Assembly (NCBI GenBank): GCA_903871935.1
Contig: CAIQIQ010000172.1
Coordinates: forward strand, 1-64,000
Direction: 5' to 3'
Length of the DNA: 64,000 bases
Source of the DNA: an uncultured Phycisphaerales bacterium
Lineage (GTDB): Bacteria > Planctomycetota > Phycisphaerae > Tepidisphaerales > Tepidisphaeraceae
Part shown: one piece after another, positions 26,708-35,940 of the stretch
Numbering within the stretch: the stretch's first letter is position 1
How the letters are laid out: the number at the start of each line of letters is the position of its first letter
The notes under the pieces: generated by a model
Told to the model about the DNA's origin: nothing
Database searches by the model: none
Seen by the model: only the letters and a program-made list of their open reading frames with translations
Program-made: the position numbers and the translations under genes

Positions 26708-27976
26708 TCAGGCTCCTGTGGCGTTCAGGTACGTCATAACGTGGTCGGGGACGGCGGCGGCGTAGAGTTCGGCGTGGCCGGTGCGTTCGGAGTTGAAGAT
26801 GATGTGGCGGTTGCCGGGGGTCATGTACGGTTCCTCCCAGGTTTCGTGGCCGCCGCTGCGCGAGCAGGGAGCATGGCAGAAATGGAGGAGTTTGCCGGTT
26901 TCCAAGCTACCGAGGAAGACGATGCGCTGGCCGCCGGCGTCGGCGACGATGTAGCGGCCGTCGGCGCTGGCGCTGACGTGGATGAAGGCGAAGCCGGGAA
27001 GGATGTCGCGGGCCTTGAGGTCGCCGGGGGCGACGATGCGGGGGCTGGCGCCGGAGAGGGCGGCAAGCACTTTGCCCGTGCGGCCGATCCAGCACTGGTG
27101 GCCATCGACGGGAGCGGTCTGCGGAGTGCCCAGGGGCAGGTAGCGCTGGTTCTTGCCGTCAATGTCGATGACATAGAGGGCGCAGCCTTCATCGCCTGCC
27201 ATCTTGATGGCGCCGCCCTTAGCGTCGAGGATGCAGCCGCGGTTCTGCTGAATCAGCACATCGCGGCCGAGGGATGGCTCGACCTGGGCGTGAGTGTTGC
27301 AGATGTCCTTCTGTTCGTGAATGACTTCCCAGCGCGAGTTGCGCAGGTCGATGCGGTAGAGGGCATAGACAGTGTCGTGGAGACGCTGGTTGCTGACGAA
27401 CCAGTGCTCGTCAGTGGAGACGGCGGGAGTACCGGGGCGAAGATCGTCGGGAAAGGCAAAGACATCGTCGAGTTCGAGGGTGCGGAGGTTGAAGCGGACG
27501 AGGATGCTCTGGCCCGCAGCGCCGGGGCGGATGTAGTAGACGCTGTCCATCAATGGGGTTGAGGCCATCAGGTTTATTGCTGAGGGGCCAACGCGGGCGA
27601 TCTCGTGGGTATCGAGGTCGGCGACCCAGAGATCGATGGGAGTCGCGTCGCCGGGCGGCCGGCGCATGAAGGCGATGCGCTTGCCATCGGTTGAGGCGTA
27701 GATCTGCTCACAATAGGAGCCCCAGCTCAGGAGCTTGGAATTGGTGAGCTGACGGATGGGAGCACCCATGAGAGGGTCGGGGCCGCAGTCGATGGATTCA
27801 TTCACCCAGTTGAGTTTCAACGCCGGCATGGATCTCCTTTCTGGTTTGAGAGCGGGCATCGTCGGGGCAATGCTCTGGCTCGTCGTCGGCTGGCCTCGCA
27901 GAAACGGAGCCGTTGCCAGTGCCGCCGCTGTCGAAGCCGCAATCTGGAGGAATTGCCTTCGGGTACTCTTAGGCAT
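26708..27976 (-). CDS. TAT-exported beta-propeller protein, oligogalacturonate-lyase-like
   Basis: The N-terminus has a twin-arginine signal (STRRQFLQIAASTAAALA). The remaining part of 422 residues is a seven-bladed-propeller-like repeat sequence: LWVADLDTHEIARVG, YRIDLRNSRWEVIHE, DGHQCWIGRTGK, VSASADGRYIVADAGG, MTPGNRHIIFNSERTGHAELY. The order of His/Gln motifs (HAQVEP, GHQCW, and a late His) recalls Mn-binding oligogalacturonate lyases (PL22), which turn di-galacturonate into keto sugars. I cannot rule out a plain TolB-like propeller. It starts 4 bp after the SGNH gene ends, so they are co-transcribed. A lyase in this place would suit pectin use. Confidence 0.6.
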   Translation of the reverse strand: MPKSTRRQFLQIAASTAAALATAPFLRGQPTTSQSIAPTMPALKPERRSMPALKLNWVNESIDCGPDPLMGAPIRQLTNSKLLSWGSYCEQIYASTDGKRIAFMRRPPGDATPIDLWVADLDTHEIARVGPSAINLMASTPLMDSVYYIRPGAAGQSILVRFNLRTLELDDVFAFPDDLRPGTPAVSTDEHWFVSNQRLHDTVYALYRIDLRNSRWEVIHEQKDICNTHAQVEPSLGRDVLIQQNRGCILDAKGGAIKMAGDEGCALYVIDIDGKNQRYLPLGTPQTAPVDGHQCWIGRTGKVLAALSGASPRIVAPGDLKARDILPGFAFIHVSASADGRYIVADAGGQRIVFLGSLETGKLLHFCHAPCSRSGGHETWEEPYMTPGNRHIIFNSERTGHAELYAAAVPDHVMTYLNATGA

Positions 27977-27980
27977 CGGA

Positions 27981-28766
27981 CTACTTCATCATCGTCTCGA
28001 TGGTGGGCTTCACGGCATCGGCCCAGATCTGGTAGCCCTTGGCATTGGGGTGCAGGAAGTCGGGCATGATGTCTTTGGGCAGCGATCCATCCTCGGCGAG
28101 GAATTTGGCGCCAATGTCGAGATAGACGACGGTTTTGCCCGCATCATCCAGCGCGCTGATGGTCTGGTTCACAGCCTTGATCTTGGCGCGCAGAGGATCG
28201 GCGGCCTGGGGGGCGCGTGGGAAAATGGCCAGGAGCAGGATCTTCGTGTTGGGCAGTTTCTCCTGTACCTTCTTGACGATGCGCGTGACGCCGTCGGCGA
28301 TGTCCTGGGCCTCTGCCCTCATGTTATTGGTGCCGATCATGATCATGGCGACTTTGGGGTTGGGCTCGATGCCGTCGAGTTCGCCCTTATCAATCCGCCA
28401 GAGCACGTGCTGGGTCTGGTCGCCGCCGATGCCGATGTTGTAGGGGTTCCAATCGCCGAAGGCGGCATCAAACACCTGCTTTCCGCCTGAGCGCCAGCCA
28501 TCGGTAATGGAGTCGCCGATCAGAACGAACTGGATCGGGCCCTTGGCGAGCGCTGCCTGTTTGTCCTTGAGGAAACCTTCATGGCGCCTGATGAAACCGT
28601 TGTACGCGTTCTCATTCCCGGCCTTGGGCGCGGCGATGGTCGGACTTTGAGGGCCGGAAGGTTTGGTCGTGGGCGTGGTGCTCGGCTGCGTGGCCGGCGC
28701 AGGCGCCTGGGCCAGCAGCGAGGCGGAACCAGCAAGACACAGAATAGAACCGATACTCCAGCGCAT
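27981..28766 (-). CDS. Secreted SGNH/GDSL esterase
   Basis: The ATG has GGGAGG about 7 nt upstream. A signal peptide (residues 1-20, ending SASLLAQA) is followed by a Pro/Thr-rich linker and an SGNH domain: FVLIGDSITDGW (catalytic Ser), NIGIGGDQT, MIGTNNM and DFLHPNAKGY (Asp/His). This is the platelet-activating-factor acetylhydrolase-like lineage common in polysaccharide utilisation loci, where it removes acetyl groups. It heads a minus-strand set with a lyase-like propeller and an alpha/beta hydrolase. Confidence 0.88.
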   Translation of the reverse strand: MRWSIGSILCLAGSASLLAQAPAPATQPSTTPTTKPSGPQSPTIAAPKAGNENAYNGFIRRHEGFLKDKQAALAKGPIQFVLIGDSITDGWRSGGKQVFDAAFGDWNPYNIGIGGDQTQHVLWRIDKGELDGIEPNPKVAMIMIGTNNMRAEAQDIADGVTRIVKKVQEKLPNTKILLLAIFPRAPQAADPLRAKIKAVNQTISALDDAGKTVVYLDIGAKFLAEDGSLPKDIMPDFLHPNAKGYQIWADAVKPTIETMMK

Positions 28767-28858
28767 GAGAAATCCTCCCGTAGACTGATGGCAAAAGGGT
28801 AATGGCGGGCGGTGGTATGGTCAAATGACGAGGTGCCGTTTATCATTTTCGGGCATTC

Positions 28859-29914
28859 ATGAACAGGGAACCCATTTTCATCCATATTCCCAAAACCGGC
28901 GGCACCAGCATCACCGCAGCCATGAACAATGCACTCGTGCTGGGCGACCTGGGCGAAGGCGAGTTGGATCATTTCTACCGACACATCGACTACGATAGCA
29001 AGAAATCCAATTCGGCGGATATTTTTGAGCCCGCGAATTTCGATCGATACAAATCGGCTGGCATCTTTATGATGCTCCGCGAGCCCGTCGATAGACTGGT
29101 ATCTGAGTACCATTTTCTGAAAATGCGTCCGGAGTTCTTCTCTTTGTTAAGTCGTCAGCCAACCTGTTTCATGGATTACTGTCGATTGGGAGAAACGCAG
29201 AACTACTGCATTAAGTTCCTGCTTGGCTATCGGATCTACGCACCTGATCCCATTACGGAAGAGCACCTGAAGAAGGTCACCACGGCGATAGACACTCTGC
29301 CGATCCACGTCGGTATCTATGAGGATTTTGAAAAGTCGCTGAACTATTTCTCGGAGAATCTCGGGATCAAGTGGCCTTCGGAAATGTTCAGGAAGCGGAT
29401 GAACCCCAGTCGGCCGGCGGTGGGAACCTTGCCAAAGGATGAGTACGACGAGGTGCTCAAGCTCAATGCCCTGGATTCATCTCTGTACCAACACTGCCGG
29501 GTAGTGTTTGACTCTGTCAAACTGCAGAAGCGACATCAACCGATCGAGTTTCGCGGAGATCAATACGACTATGTGTTCGTCTTCGTCAACAGGTTCTGCC
29601 TGCTTGAGATCAGCCTGGAGAACAGAGATTTCATTTCCCGCAATGCCCAGTTCTTTTTGGGCCTTCATAACAAGGTCATTCAGAATGCAAACGATGGGCG
29701 AAGCTACGTAAAGCGGTGGAATCGCGCCTTTGTAGAAAGCTGCCAAGCGAACTGCCCTAATACGGAGTTGGTTGCAACGCTGAACGAGATAAAGGATCTG
29801 ACAACCATCGAGGCAACCACTGAAATTGCGAAGGCTGTTGACCTGGCGTGGTCAAAGGGTCAGATACCACCCCTGGTCATGAAACCGCCGAAGGCGGGCG
29901 GACGCGGAAGGTAA
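28859..29914 (+). CDS. Sulfotransferase-family protein
   Basis: The 351-residue protein begins with the PAPS 5'-phosphosulfate loop FIHIPKTGGTSITAAM (about residues 7-22) and has the 3'-phosphate motif LREPVDRLVSEYHFL at about residues 74-88. These are the marks of carbohydrate-type sulfotransferases. Residues 90-200 form a helical substrate-binding part; the C-terminal 150 residues are unassigned. It would sulfate a sugar or surface polymer. Codon use seems more AT-rich than its neighbours by eye, so transfer is possible. It stands alone, divergent from the SGNH gene. Confidence 0.75.
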   Translation: MNREPIFIHIPKTGGTSITAAMNNALVLGDLGEGELDHFYRHIDYDSKKSNSADIFEPANFDRYKSAGIFMMLREPVDRLVSEYHFLKMRPEFFSLLSRQPTCFMDYCRLGETQNYCIKFLLGYRIYAPDPITEEHLKKVTTAIDTLPIHVGIYEDFEKSLNYFSENLGIKWPSEMFRKRMNPSRPAVGTLPKDEYDEVLKLNALDSSLYQHCRVVFDSVKLQKRHQPIEFRGDQYDYVFVFVNRFCLLEISLENRDFISRNAQFFLGLHNKVIQNANDGRSYVKRWNRAFVESCQANCPNTELVATLNEIKDLTTIEATTEIAKAVDLAWSKGQIPPLVMKPPKAGGRGR

Positions 29915-30011
29915 GGTCGCGGTGACGGCAACCATACCCCTGTTGACGGCGGCCGCCGCGAGATGCACGATGCCTGCTTCGATACATCAATTGCTCAAAA
30001 TGGAGACACAC

Positions 30012-32033
30012 ATGAACGCGCGCCTGTTCGTTACGATGGTGATCGTGCCCGCGCTAGCCACGTTGGGGGCTTGCGCACTGGCCCAGCCTGCCGGAGAGCC
30101 GGTTGGCATCGTCAGCTACGTGAAGATCCTCTCGGATAGGGTACCCGACGTCAGCAGCATGGAGGCTTGGAAGAGATCCTTCATCGCCGACAGCATGAGC
30201 GATCAGGACAAGGCGCTGGCGGTATGGAAGTCCAACTGCATGTTCGTCTACCAGGACATCCCGCCGATCGAGGGACTGCACGAAGGCTGCGTTCACGATG
30301 CCATCAAGAGTTTCAACGTCTACGGCTACGGCATGTGCTGCTGCGCATCGGCCCGCGTGGAGGGCATGTCGCGTTACCTGGGCTTTGAGGCCCGTGCCTA
30401 CGGCATCAACGGCCACAGCATCCCCGAGGTCAAGTGGGACAATTCCTGGCACTTCCTGGATGCCTCGCTGCTGAACTACTTCACGCGCGATGATGGCAAG
30501 ATCGCCAGCGTCGAGGACATCTGCAAGTCGGTCCAGGGCTGGCTCAAGGACAACCCCAGCTACAAGGCCAACGATGCCAAGCTCCGTGAATTCAATATGG
30601 CCGACGGCTGGACGAGTTGGAAGAAGGGACCGACCCTGTTGGCCAACAGCAAGTTTTACGATGCCTCGGGATTCTGGCCGGCCAAAACGCACGGCTGGTA
30701 TTCCACGATGCAGGAGTTTGACGGCACCAACAACACGCCGTTCACGTACGAATACGGCTACAGCCAGGGCTACCAGGTGAACGTGCAACTGCGCCCGGGC
30801 GAACGCCTGACGCGCAACTGGTTCCACAGGAACCAGGACGTCAATACCGTCGCCAAGGATGGCGGAGCGCCCGGGGCGCTCGCGGGCGACAAGGAGAACT
30901 TCTATAAGGCCGCCAAGACGTTCAACAACCAGTTCTTCGAAAAGTGGCAGGACACCGCCCCCGGCCGCGTGGGCAGCGCCACGCTGGAATACGCCCCGCC
31001 GCTGGCCGACAAGGCCTTCGCCAGCACGGCACTGCGGTTTGAGAACCTGCGGGGAACCACCGACGCGGGCAAGCCGTCGGTCACGCTGGCCGATGGCTCA
31101 AAGCAGGGAATCCTGGAGATCCGCATGCCCACCAGCTACGTGTACCTGGACGGCAAGCTCAAACTCAACGCGATGGTTGGCGATGGTGGCAAGATCAACA
31201 TCCTGCTCTCGGACAACAACGGGTTGGACTGGAACTCGCTGGCCAAGGTCGAACAATCGGGCCCGCAGAACATCGACCTCAGTAAGTCGGTGCTGCGGCG
31301 ATACGATTACCGGCTGCGGCTGGTCATGTCAGGCAATGGCACGGCGATCAGCGATATGAACATCAGCCACGACATGCAGTGCTCGCAGCGGGCACTGCCA
31401 GCGCTGGGCGCGGGCGAGAATACGATCTCGTTCTCGACCGGGCCGGATGAGGGCACGATCACCGTCGAAGGCACGGTGTATCCGGACAACAAGACGAAGC
31501 ACGGCAATCTCGTGCTCAGCGACTTCCACCCGGAACTCAAGGACATCGACTCAACCTACAACCAGCCCAAGACCGATGGGGCATCGATCACTCTACCGAT
31601 CGCGACGCCCGGCGACATGACACGGCTGCGCTTCGGCGGCCACATGCGTCTGCGCGACGTGCGCGACCAGTGGGAGATGTCGGTCTCGTTCGACGGCGGC
31701 AAGACGTTCACGAATGTCGCCAAGCAGACCGGCCCCTACCAGGGCATCTGCAAGTACGTGACCGTTGACCAGGTGCCGGTTGGGGCCAGACAGGCGCTGG
31801 TCCGATTCAGCGGCCAGCAGCGCAACACGTGCACCCTATTCCTGGTGCGGATCGACGCCGACTACAAGCAGCCGGCCGGCGGTTTCCGCCCGGTAAAGGT
31901 GGCGTATGCCTGGGAAGAAGGCGGCATCGAGAAGAAGGATGAGCACATCGCCCGGGGCCCGCAGGACTCCTGGAAGATCAAGTGCGACGGCAAGCCCGAG
32001 ATGAAGAGCATCGTTGTGGAATTGGCGCAGTGA
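30012..32033 (+). CDS. Exported transglutaminase-like protein with C-terminal beta domains
   Basis: I use the ATG at 30012 (GGAGA 7 nt upstream, then a signal peptide MNARLFVTMVIVPALATLG); in-frame starts at 29922 and 30000 would add an unlikely leader. About residues 75-160 follow the transglutaminase core: Cys in YGMCCCASARVEGMSRYLG, then GFEARAYGINGHSIPEVKW and WHFLDASLL (His and Asp). The remainder is beta-rich, with segments such as LEIRMPTSYVYLDGKLKLN and a jelly-roll-like part. A thiol protease or cross-linking role outside the cytoplasm is likely. The amidohydrolase gene starts 12 bp downstream. Confidence 0.65.
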   Translation: MNARLFVTMVIVPALATLGACALAQPAGEPVGIVSYVKILSDRVPDVSSMEAWKRSFIADSMSDQDKALAVWKSNCMFVYQDIPPIEGLHEGCVHDAIKSFNVYGYGMCCCASARVEGMSRYLGFEARAYGINGHSIPEVKWDNSWHFLDASLLNYFTRDDGKIASVEDICKSVQGWLKDNPSYKANDAKLREFNMADGWTSWKKGPTLLANSKFYDASGFWPAKTHGWYSTMQEFDGTNNTPFTYEYGYSQGYQVNVQLRPGERLTRNWFHRNQDVNTVAKDGGAPGALAGDKENFYKAAKTFNNQFFEKWQDTAPGRVGSATLEYAPPLADKAFASTALRFENLRGTTDAGKPSVTLADGSKQGILEIRMPTSYVYLDGKLKLNAMVGDGGKINILLSDNNGLDWNSLAKVEQSGPQNIDLSKSVLRRYDYRLRLVMSGNGTAISDMNISHDMQCSQRALPALGAGENTISFSTGPDEGTITVEGTVYPDNKTKHGNLVLSDFHPELKDIDSTYNQPKTDGASITLPIATPGDMTRLRFGGHMRLRDVRDQWEMSVSFDGGKTFTNVAKQTGPYQGICKYVTVDQVPVGARQALVRFSGQQRNTCTLFLVRIDADYKQPAGGFRPVKVAYAWEEGGIEKKDEHIARGPQDSWKIKCDGKPEMKSIVVELAQ

Positions 32034-32045
32034 GGTCAATTGATA

Positions 32046-32885
32046 ATGAAGTACTTCGATATCCACCAGCATCTGAACTACGGGACCGACATCGACGTGT
32101 ACGCAAGGGAAATGCGCAAACTCAATATGCGTGCAGCGGTAAACTCTGTCGGGCCGATGTTCGGGCAGCCAGGCAACCAGGCCACCCTTGACGCGATGAA
32201 GCGCCACCCCGATGTCATCGTGGGCTTCGGCTACATCGGTTTGGGACGCGGCGACACACCTCAGACCGTGCAGAAGTTGTACAACCAGGGCTTCCGCGGC
32301 CTGAAGATGATCATCCCGAAAAAAGATTACGACGACAGATCGTATTACCCGATCTACCGCAAAGCCGAAGAACTCGGCATGCCGATCCTCTTCCACACCG
32401 GGATCATGGCCGGCACGGAGGGCATCTGTAAGCACTACCAGCACATCCCCGAGGTGGCCGCCGTAAACCACGCAGCGCTGGATGTCGCCAGCCGCCGGAT
32501 GGAGCCGATCACCCTCGATGCAGTGGCGCGTGCGTTTCCGAAGCTCAAGATCATCATGGCGCACTTCACTTCGGAGAACAGGAAGGAGTCCATGTCGGGG
32601 ATGCTGATGTGGCTTCCGAATGTCTACGCGGACCTCACGAATGTGACTTGGTATTTCCCGAGGCATCACACACTCTACATGGGAAAGCTCATCAAGGAAC
32701 TGATGGGCAAGAACATCCCGCGCGAAAAGCTGATCTTCGGAACCGATACCACCACGAGCGACCTGCACATGGTGCCCAAGCAGCGCAAGACCGTCGAAGA
32801 CGTCCTGAAGGTTGCCCAGTTCAAGAAGTCCGAAATCGAACTGATCATGGGCGGAACGATGAACGCCTGGTTCCCTGAGGAATAG
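32046..32885 (+). CDS. Amidohydrolase-2 family metal-dependent hydrolase
   Basis: The 279-residue TIM barrel has the N-terminal metal motif FDIHQHL (His-x-His), LFHTGI in the middle, IIMAHF and finally FGTDTTTSD, the order typical of PF04909 enzymes (uracil, resorcylate, ACMSD-type hydrolases and decarboxylases). I choose the ATG at 32046 (GAGGT 9 nt upstream); a TTG at 32040 would add two residues. Substrate unknown. It follows the transglutaminase-like gene by 12 bp and may be in its operon. Confidence 0.82.
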   Translation: MKYFDIHQHLNYGTDIDVYAREMRKLNMRAAVNSVGPMFGQPGNQATLDAMKRHPDVIVGFGYIGLGRGDTPQTVQKLYNQGFRGLKMIIPKKDYDDRSYYPIYRKAEELGMPILFHTGIMAGTEGICKHYQHIPEVAAVNHAALDVASRRMEPITLDAVARAFPKLKIIMAHFTSENRKESMSGMLMWLPNVYADLTNVTWYFPRHHTLYMGKLIKELMGKNIPREKLIFGTDTTTSDLHMVPKQRKTVEDVLKVAQFKKSEIELIMGGTMNAWFPEE

Positions 32886-32982
32886 ATGCCCCTTGCGGAA
32901 CCGGCCTTCGCGGGCCCCACGCCAGAGCCGTGCGAGTATGAGAAGCGGTCTTGAAATCGCGCTTTGTCGTTCAACTGATCTC

Positions 32983-35751
32983 TTACACCAACTCCACCTC
33001 AACGCCGCTGATATCCGGAATCGCGGCGGGTGCGTTCTTGGGCTTGACTGTGGTTGTGACACTCTTGCCACCGACCAGCTCTTTCACGCTGAATGTGCCC
33101 AGGTAGCTGGTGACCACTTTCGACGCAACCACCGTATCAGGGTAGACCACTGACAGGCTGGTCACGGTCTTGGCTGCGATCTTGGTATTGGAGAACGCTG
33201 CGGATACCGAGCCCTTTGTGCCGGTTACCTTGATGCCGCGGATCACATCCCGACTGCCACTGACGCCGGAGGGGAATGTACTGTCGTCGCCGCCAGCATA
33301 TATTACATTACCCGCCATCGTGGCGGACGAGATTGCTCCCAGTCCGCCGATGGATTGAATGGTGCTGCCGGTCATTGCCTTGCCGACTGTCAGTGTCTTC
33401 AATACCTCCGAGCCCTCTAGAGCGGCCGAGCCCAGCGTCACCTTGGCCTGGTTCATGTTTCCCTTTATGGTCAAGGCGCCAATCTGCAATGCCTGCAGTT
33501 GCCCGGCCATGTCGCCAGTCAGCGTCAGCGTACCGATCCTGCCGGCGAATTGCCCATGCCAGCTTGAGAGCAGCGATGCGGCTTTGATGCTGCTCACCGG
33601 CTCGGCCACCGTCCAGGTCCCGTTGCCAATACTGCCGGCGACACTGGCCGCCTTGAGGCTGTTTGTTTGCAGGTCACCGGCAAAATCACCAGCGATGGCG
33701 TTCTTGATTCCCTTCACATTCAGGGTCCCCAGGCTTAGGGCCTGGATACTATCGCCACCAAAGTCGATGAACGTGGCCGACGACAGCGGCATGCCAAAGT
33801 TCAGGATAGTACCTGCACCTGCCTGCCGGGCGGTCAGCTTCGTGCTCGCCTTGGCGACCACACCTGGCAGTGTGATATCCGCCCCGTTGCTCAGATCACG
33901 CACGGTGATCGAGGTAATGTAGCTGCCGGCGGAGCCGGTGATGCCGGCACCTGTTATGTCAATGGCCGGGGCGCAGAGGGTCTTGAGCTGCCCCGCGCCC
34001 AGATCAATCGAATCAATCGTTGTCGTTTTCGGCGAGGATTTCGCGCCGGTGACGGTTACGGTTAACGAGGACTTGGCATCGGTTCCGCTGAGCACGAGGC
34101 TCTGGGCGTCACGGGGCTCAAGATCCGCGCCCCCGCGCAACACCTGGGCTGAACCCAGGCCCGATAGCTTGATGGTAACCGTATCACCTGAATCATCGGT
34201 GAACTTGTAAGGGTGCCTGGCATCCACTGTGGAACTGATCGGGGTCAGTATTTCAGTTTGAGCCTGGGTTGTGAAGACCCTCGGTTCGTTTCTGGCATTG
34301 TCGGTCGCCTCTGAATAAAAGTCGTAGTGATGCCCCCACGAGCCGTCATAGCTTGCGGTGGTGGCGGTTGTGTTGTCCAGCCAGAGCGTCCAGGCGCCAC
34401 CATCATCGCGGACATAGATATCATAGGTCGCGAGGGTACTGCCCCTGTCGTTGTTGGCGCCCGTCCAGGAGACTGGGAAGGCTGGTCCCACCTCAGTGGC
34501 CGGTAATGCAGAAACCACGGTGGTGGTATTCAGCAGGACGTCCACCTTGAAGCCCTGATAGCTGGCGGAAGCCAGGTCGCTCCAGCCGTCTCCGTTAAAA
34601 TCTCCGGCGACGATAGAATAGGGGTTTCCGACGGTATAGCTGGTCCTGGCCTGGAAGGTGCCGTCTGCATTACCCAACAGGATACCCAACGATTCTCCAT
34701 CAGCATTTGCCACTGCCAGATCGCTTTGGCCATCCCTGTTGAAATCCGCCACTGTAATACCCATGGGCGTGTAGCCGGCGGCGTAAATGACTTTGTCCTG
34801 GAACGTACCATCCCTCTTATTCAGCAGGATGCTTACCGTCTTGTTTCCAACATTGGCGGTGGCCAGATCACTCCAGCCATCATTATTGAAGTCTCCCACC
34901 GTGGCAACCCATGGGCCAGTGCCGGCGCCGGTGCTGTAGTCGGTATTGGCTCCAAAGGCGCCGTCACCATTGCTGATACCACCAACGGTCGTGGACTGAC
35001 CCAGCAGGACGCTGACCGTATTGCTAAGGTAATTGGACGTGACCAGATCACTCACGCCATCGTGGTTGAAGTCTCCCACTGCGACCGAATAAGGGAAGCT
35101 GCCGGTGCTGTAGTCGGCCTTGTCATGGAAAGTGCCATCGCCCTTGCCCAGCAAGACACTCACTGTCTTGTCCGTGTAATTGGCCACAACCAGATCGCTC
35201 ACGCTATCCTGATTGAAGTCTCCCAATGTCACAGTCTGAGGGAAATCACCAACGCCGTAGTCGGCCTTTGCCGCAAACGTGCCATCTTTGTTATTGAGCA
35301 GGACACTCACCGTATTGCCCATGTAATTGCCTGTGGCCAGATCGCTCCAGCCATCGTTGTTGAGGTCCCCCACGGTGAGTGACCAGGGGCCGAGTCCGAC
35401 GCTATAGCTGACCTTGTCTTGGAACGTGCCATCTCCTTTTCCCATCATGACGCTTACGGCACAACTGACTTCATCGGCCGTGATCAGGTCGATATAACCA
35501 TCCTTGTTCAGGTCAGCCGCCGCGATGCCGCGTGAGTACGCGTTGTTGGCAAGGGCAAGAGAATGAGCCGTTCCAAACGTTGCCCCGCTCAGAAGGATTC
35601 TCTGCTCCAGTGATTCGATCACTCTTTCCGCCGCGCCGGCAATAGCCGTACCACGGGTACGATGTCGTGGCGTCCGTGAGGTGCCCGATTGCTTAGGTTG
35701 TAGATGTTTTGATGTCTGCGCCTGCACCGGAAACCGGAGATCCTTCGCCAT
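32983..35751 (-). CDS. Surface protein with seven FG-GAP/VCBS repeats and LEPR-XLL-like N-terminus
   Basis: Of 922 residues, about 1-55 carry basic residues and the motif IESLEQRILLSG. Residues of about 57-415 hold seven repeats with calcium loops (AADLNKDGYIDL, VGDLNNDGWSDL, LGDFNQDSVSDL, VGDFNHDGVSDL, VGDFNNDGWSDL, VADFNRDGQSDL, AGDFNGDGWSDL), a predicted beta propeller. Then comes a short fibronectin-like part (TYDIYVRDDGGAWTLW). The rest is a Gly/Ser/Thr-rich, probably beta-helical stalk (LRGGADLEPRDAQSLVLSG and similar). It is likely a cell-surface adhesion protein. No clear ribosome-binding site precedes the ATG. It converges with the amidohydrolase gene. Confidence 0.85.
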   Translation of the reverse strand: MAKDLRFPVQAQTSKHLQPKQSGTSRTPRHRTRGTAIAGAAERVIESLEQRILLSGATFGTAHSLALANNAYSRGIAAADLNKDGYIDLITADEVSCAVSVMMGKGDGTFQDKVSYSVGLGPWSLTVGDLNNDGWSDLATGNYMGNTVSVLLNNKDGTFAAKADYGVGDFPQTVTLGDFNQDSVSDLVVANYTDKTVSVLLGKGDGTFHDKADYSTGSFPYSVAVGDFNHDGVSDLVTSNYLSNTVSVLLGQSTTVGGISNGDGAFGANTDYSTGAGTGPWVATVGDFNNDGWSDLATANVGNKTVSILLNKRDGTFQDKVIYAAGYTPMGITVADFNRDGQSDLAVANADGESLGILLGNADGTFQARTSYTVGNPYSIVAGDFNGDGWSDLASASYQGFKVDVLLNTTTVVSALPATEVGPAFPVSWTGANNDRGSTLATYDIYVRDDGGAWTLWLDNTTATTASYDGSWGHHYDFYSEATDNARNEPRVFTTQAQTEILTPISSTVDARHPYKFTDDSGDTVTIKLSGLGSAQVLRGGADLEPRDAQSLVLSGTDAKSSLTVTVTGAKSSPKTTTIDSIDLGAGQLKTLCAPAIDITGAGITGSAGSYITSITVRDLSNGADITLPGVVAKASTKLTARQAGAGTILNFGMPLSSATFIDFGGDSIQALSLGTLNVKGIKNAIAGDFAGDLQTNSLKAASVAGSIGNGTWTVAEPVSSIKAASLLSSWHGQFAGRIGTLTLTGDMAGQLQALQIGALTIKGNMNQAKVTLGSAALEGSEVLKTLTVGKAMTGSTIQSIGGLGAISSATMAGNVIYAGGDDSTFPSGVSGSRDVIRGIKVTGTKGSVSAAFSNTKIAAKTVTSLSVVYPDTVVASKVVTSYLGTFSVKELVGGKSVTTTVKPKNAPAAIPDISGVEVELV

Positions 35752-35940
35752 AATCGTTGTCTTTCGCTGTCAGTGGGACGGTCCAAGGGTGTGATTGAAG
35801 TGTTTCTCTCAAACAGCAGAAACTAAATAAGCAAGCACCTGCGTTCAGCAGCCCAATTGAACGCAGTGTGATCGTAATGGGATTTTGTTAGTATGCAATA
35901 GCTTCCCTTGGACTCTGTCGCGCAGCCAAATCTCCGATCA

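Noticed and set aside
26489-27562. 357-residue plus-strand open frame
   Set aside because: Antisense to the alpha/beta hydrolase start and the propeller protein; low-complexity Gly/Ala/Asp composition.
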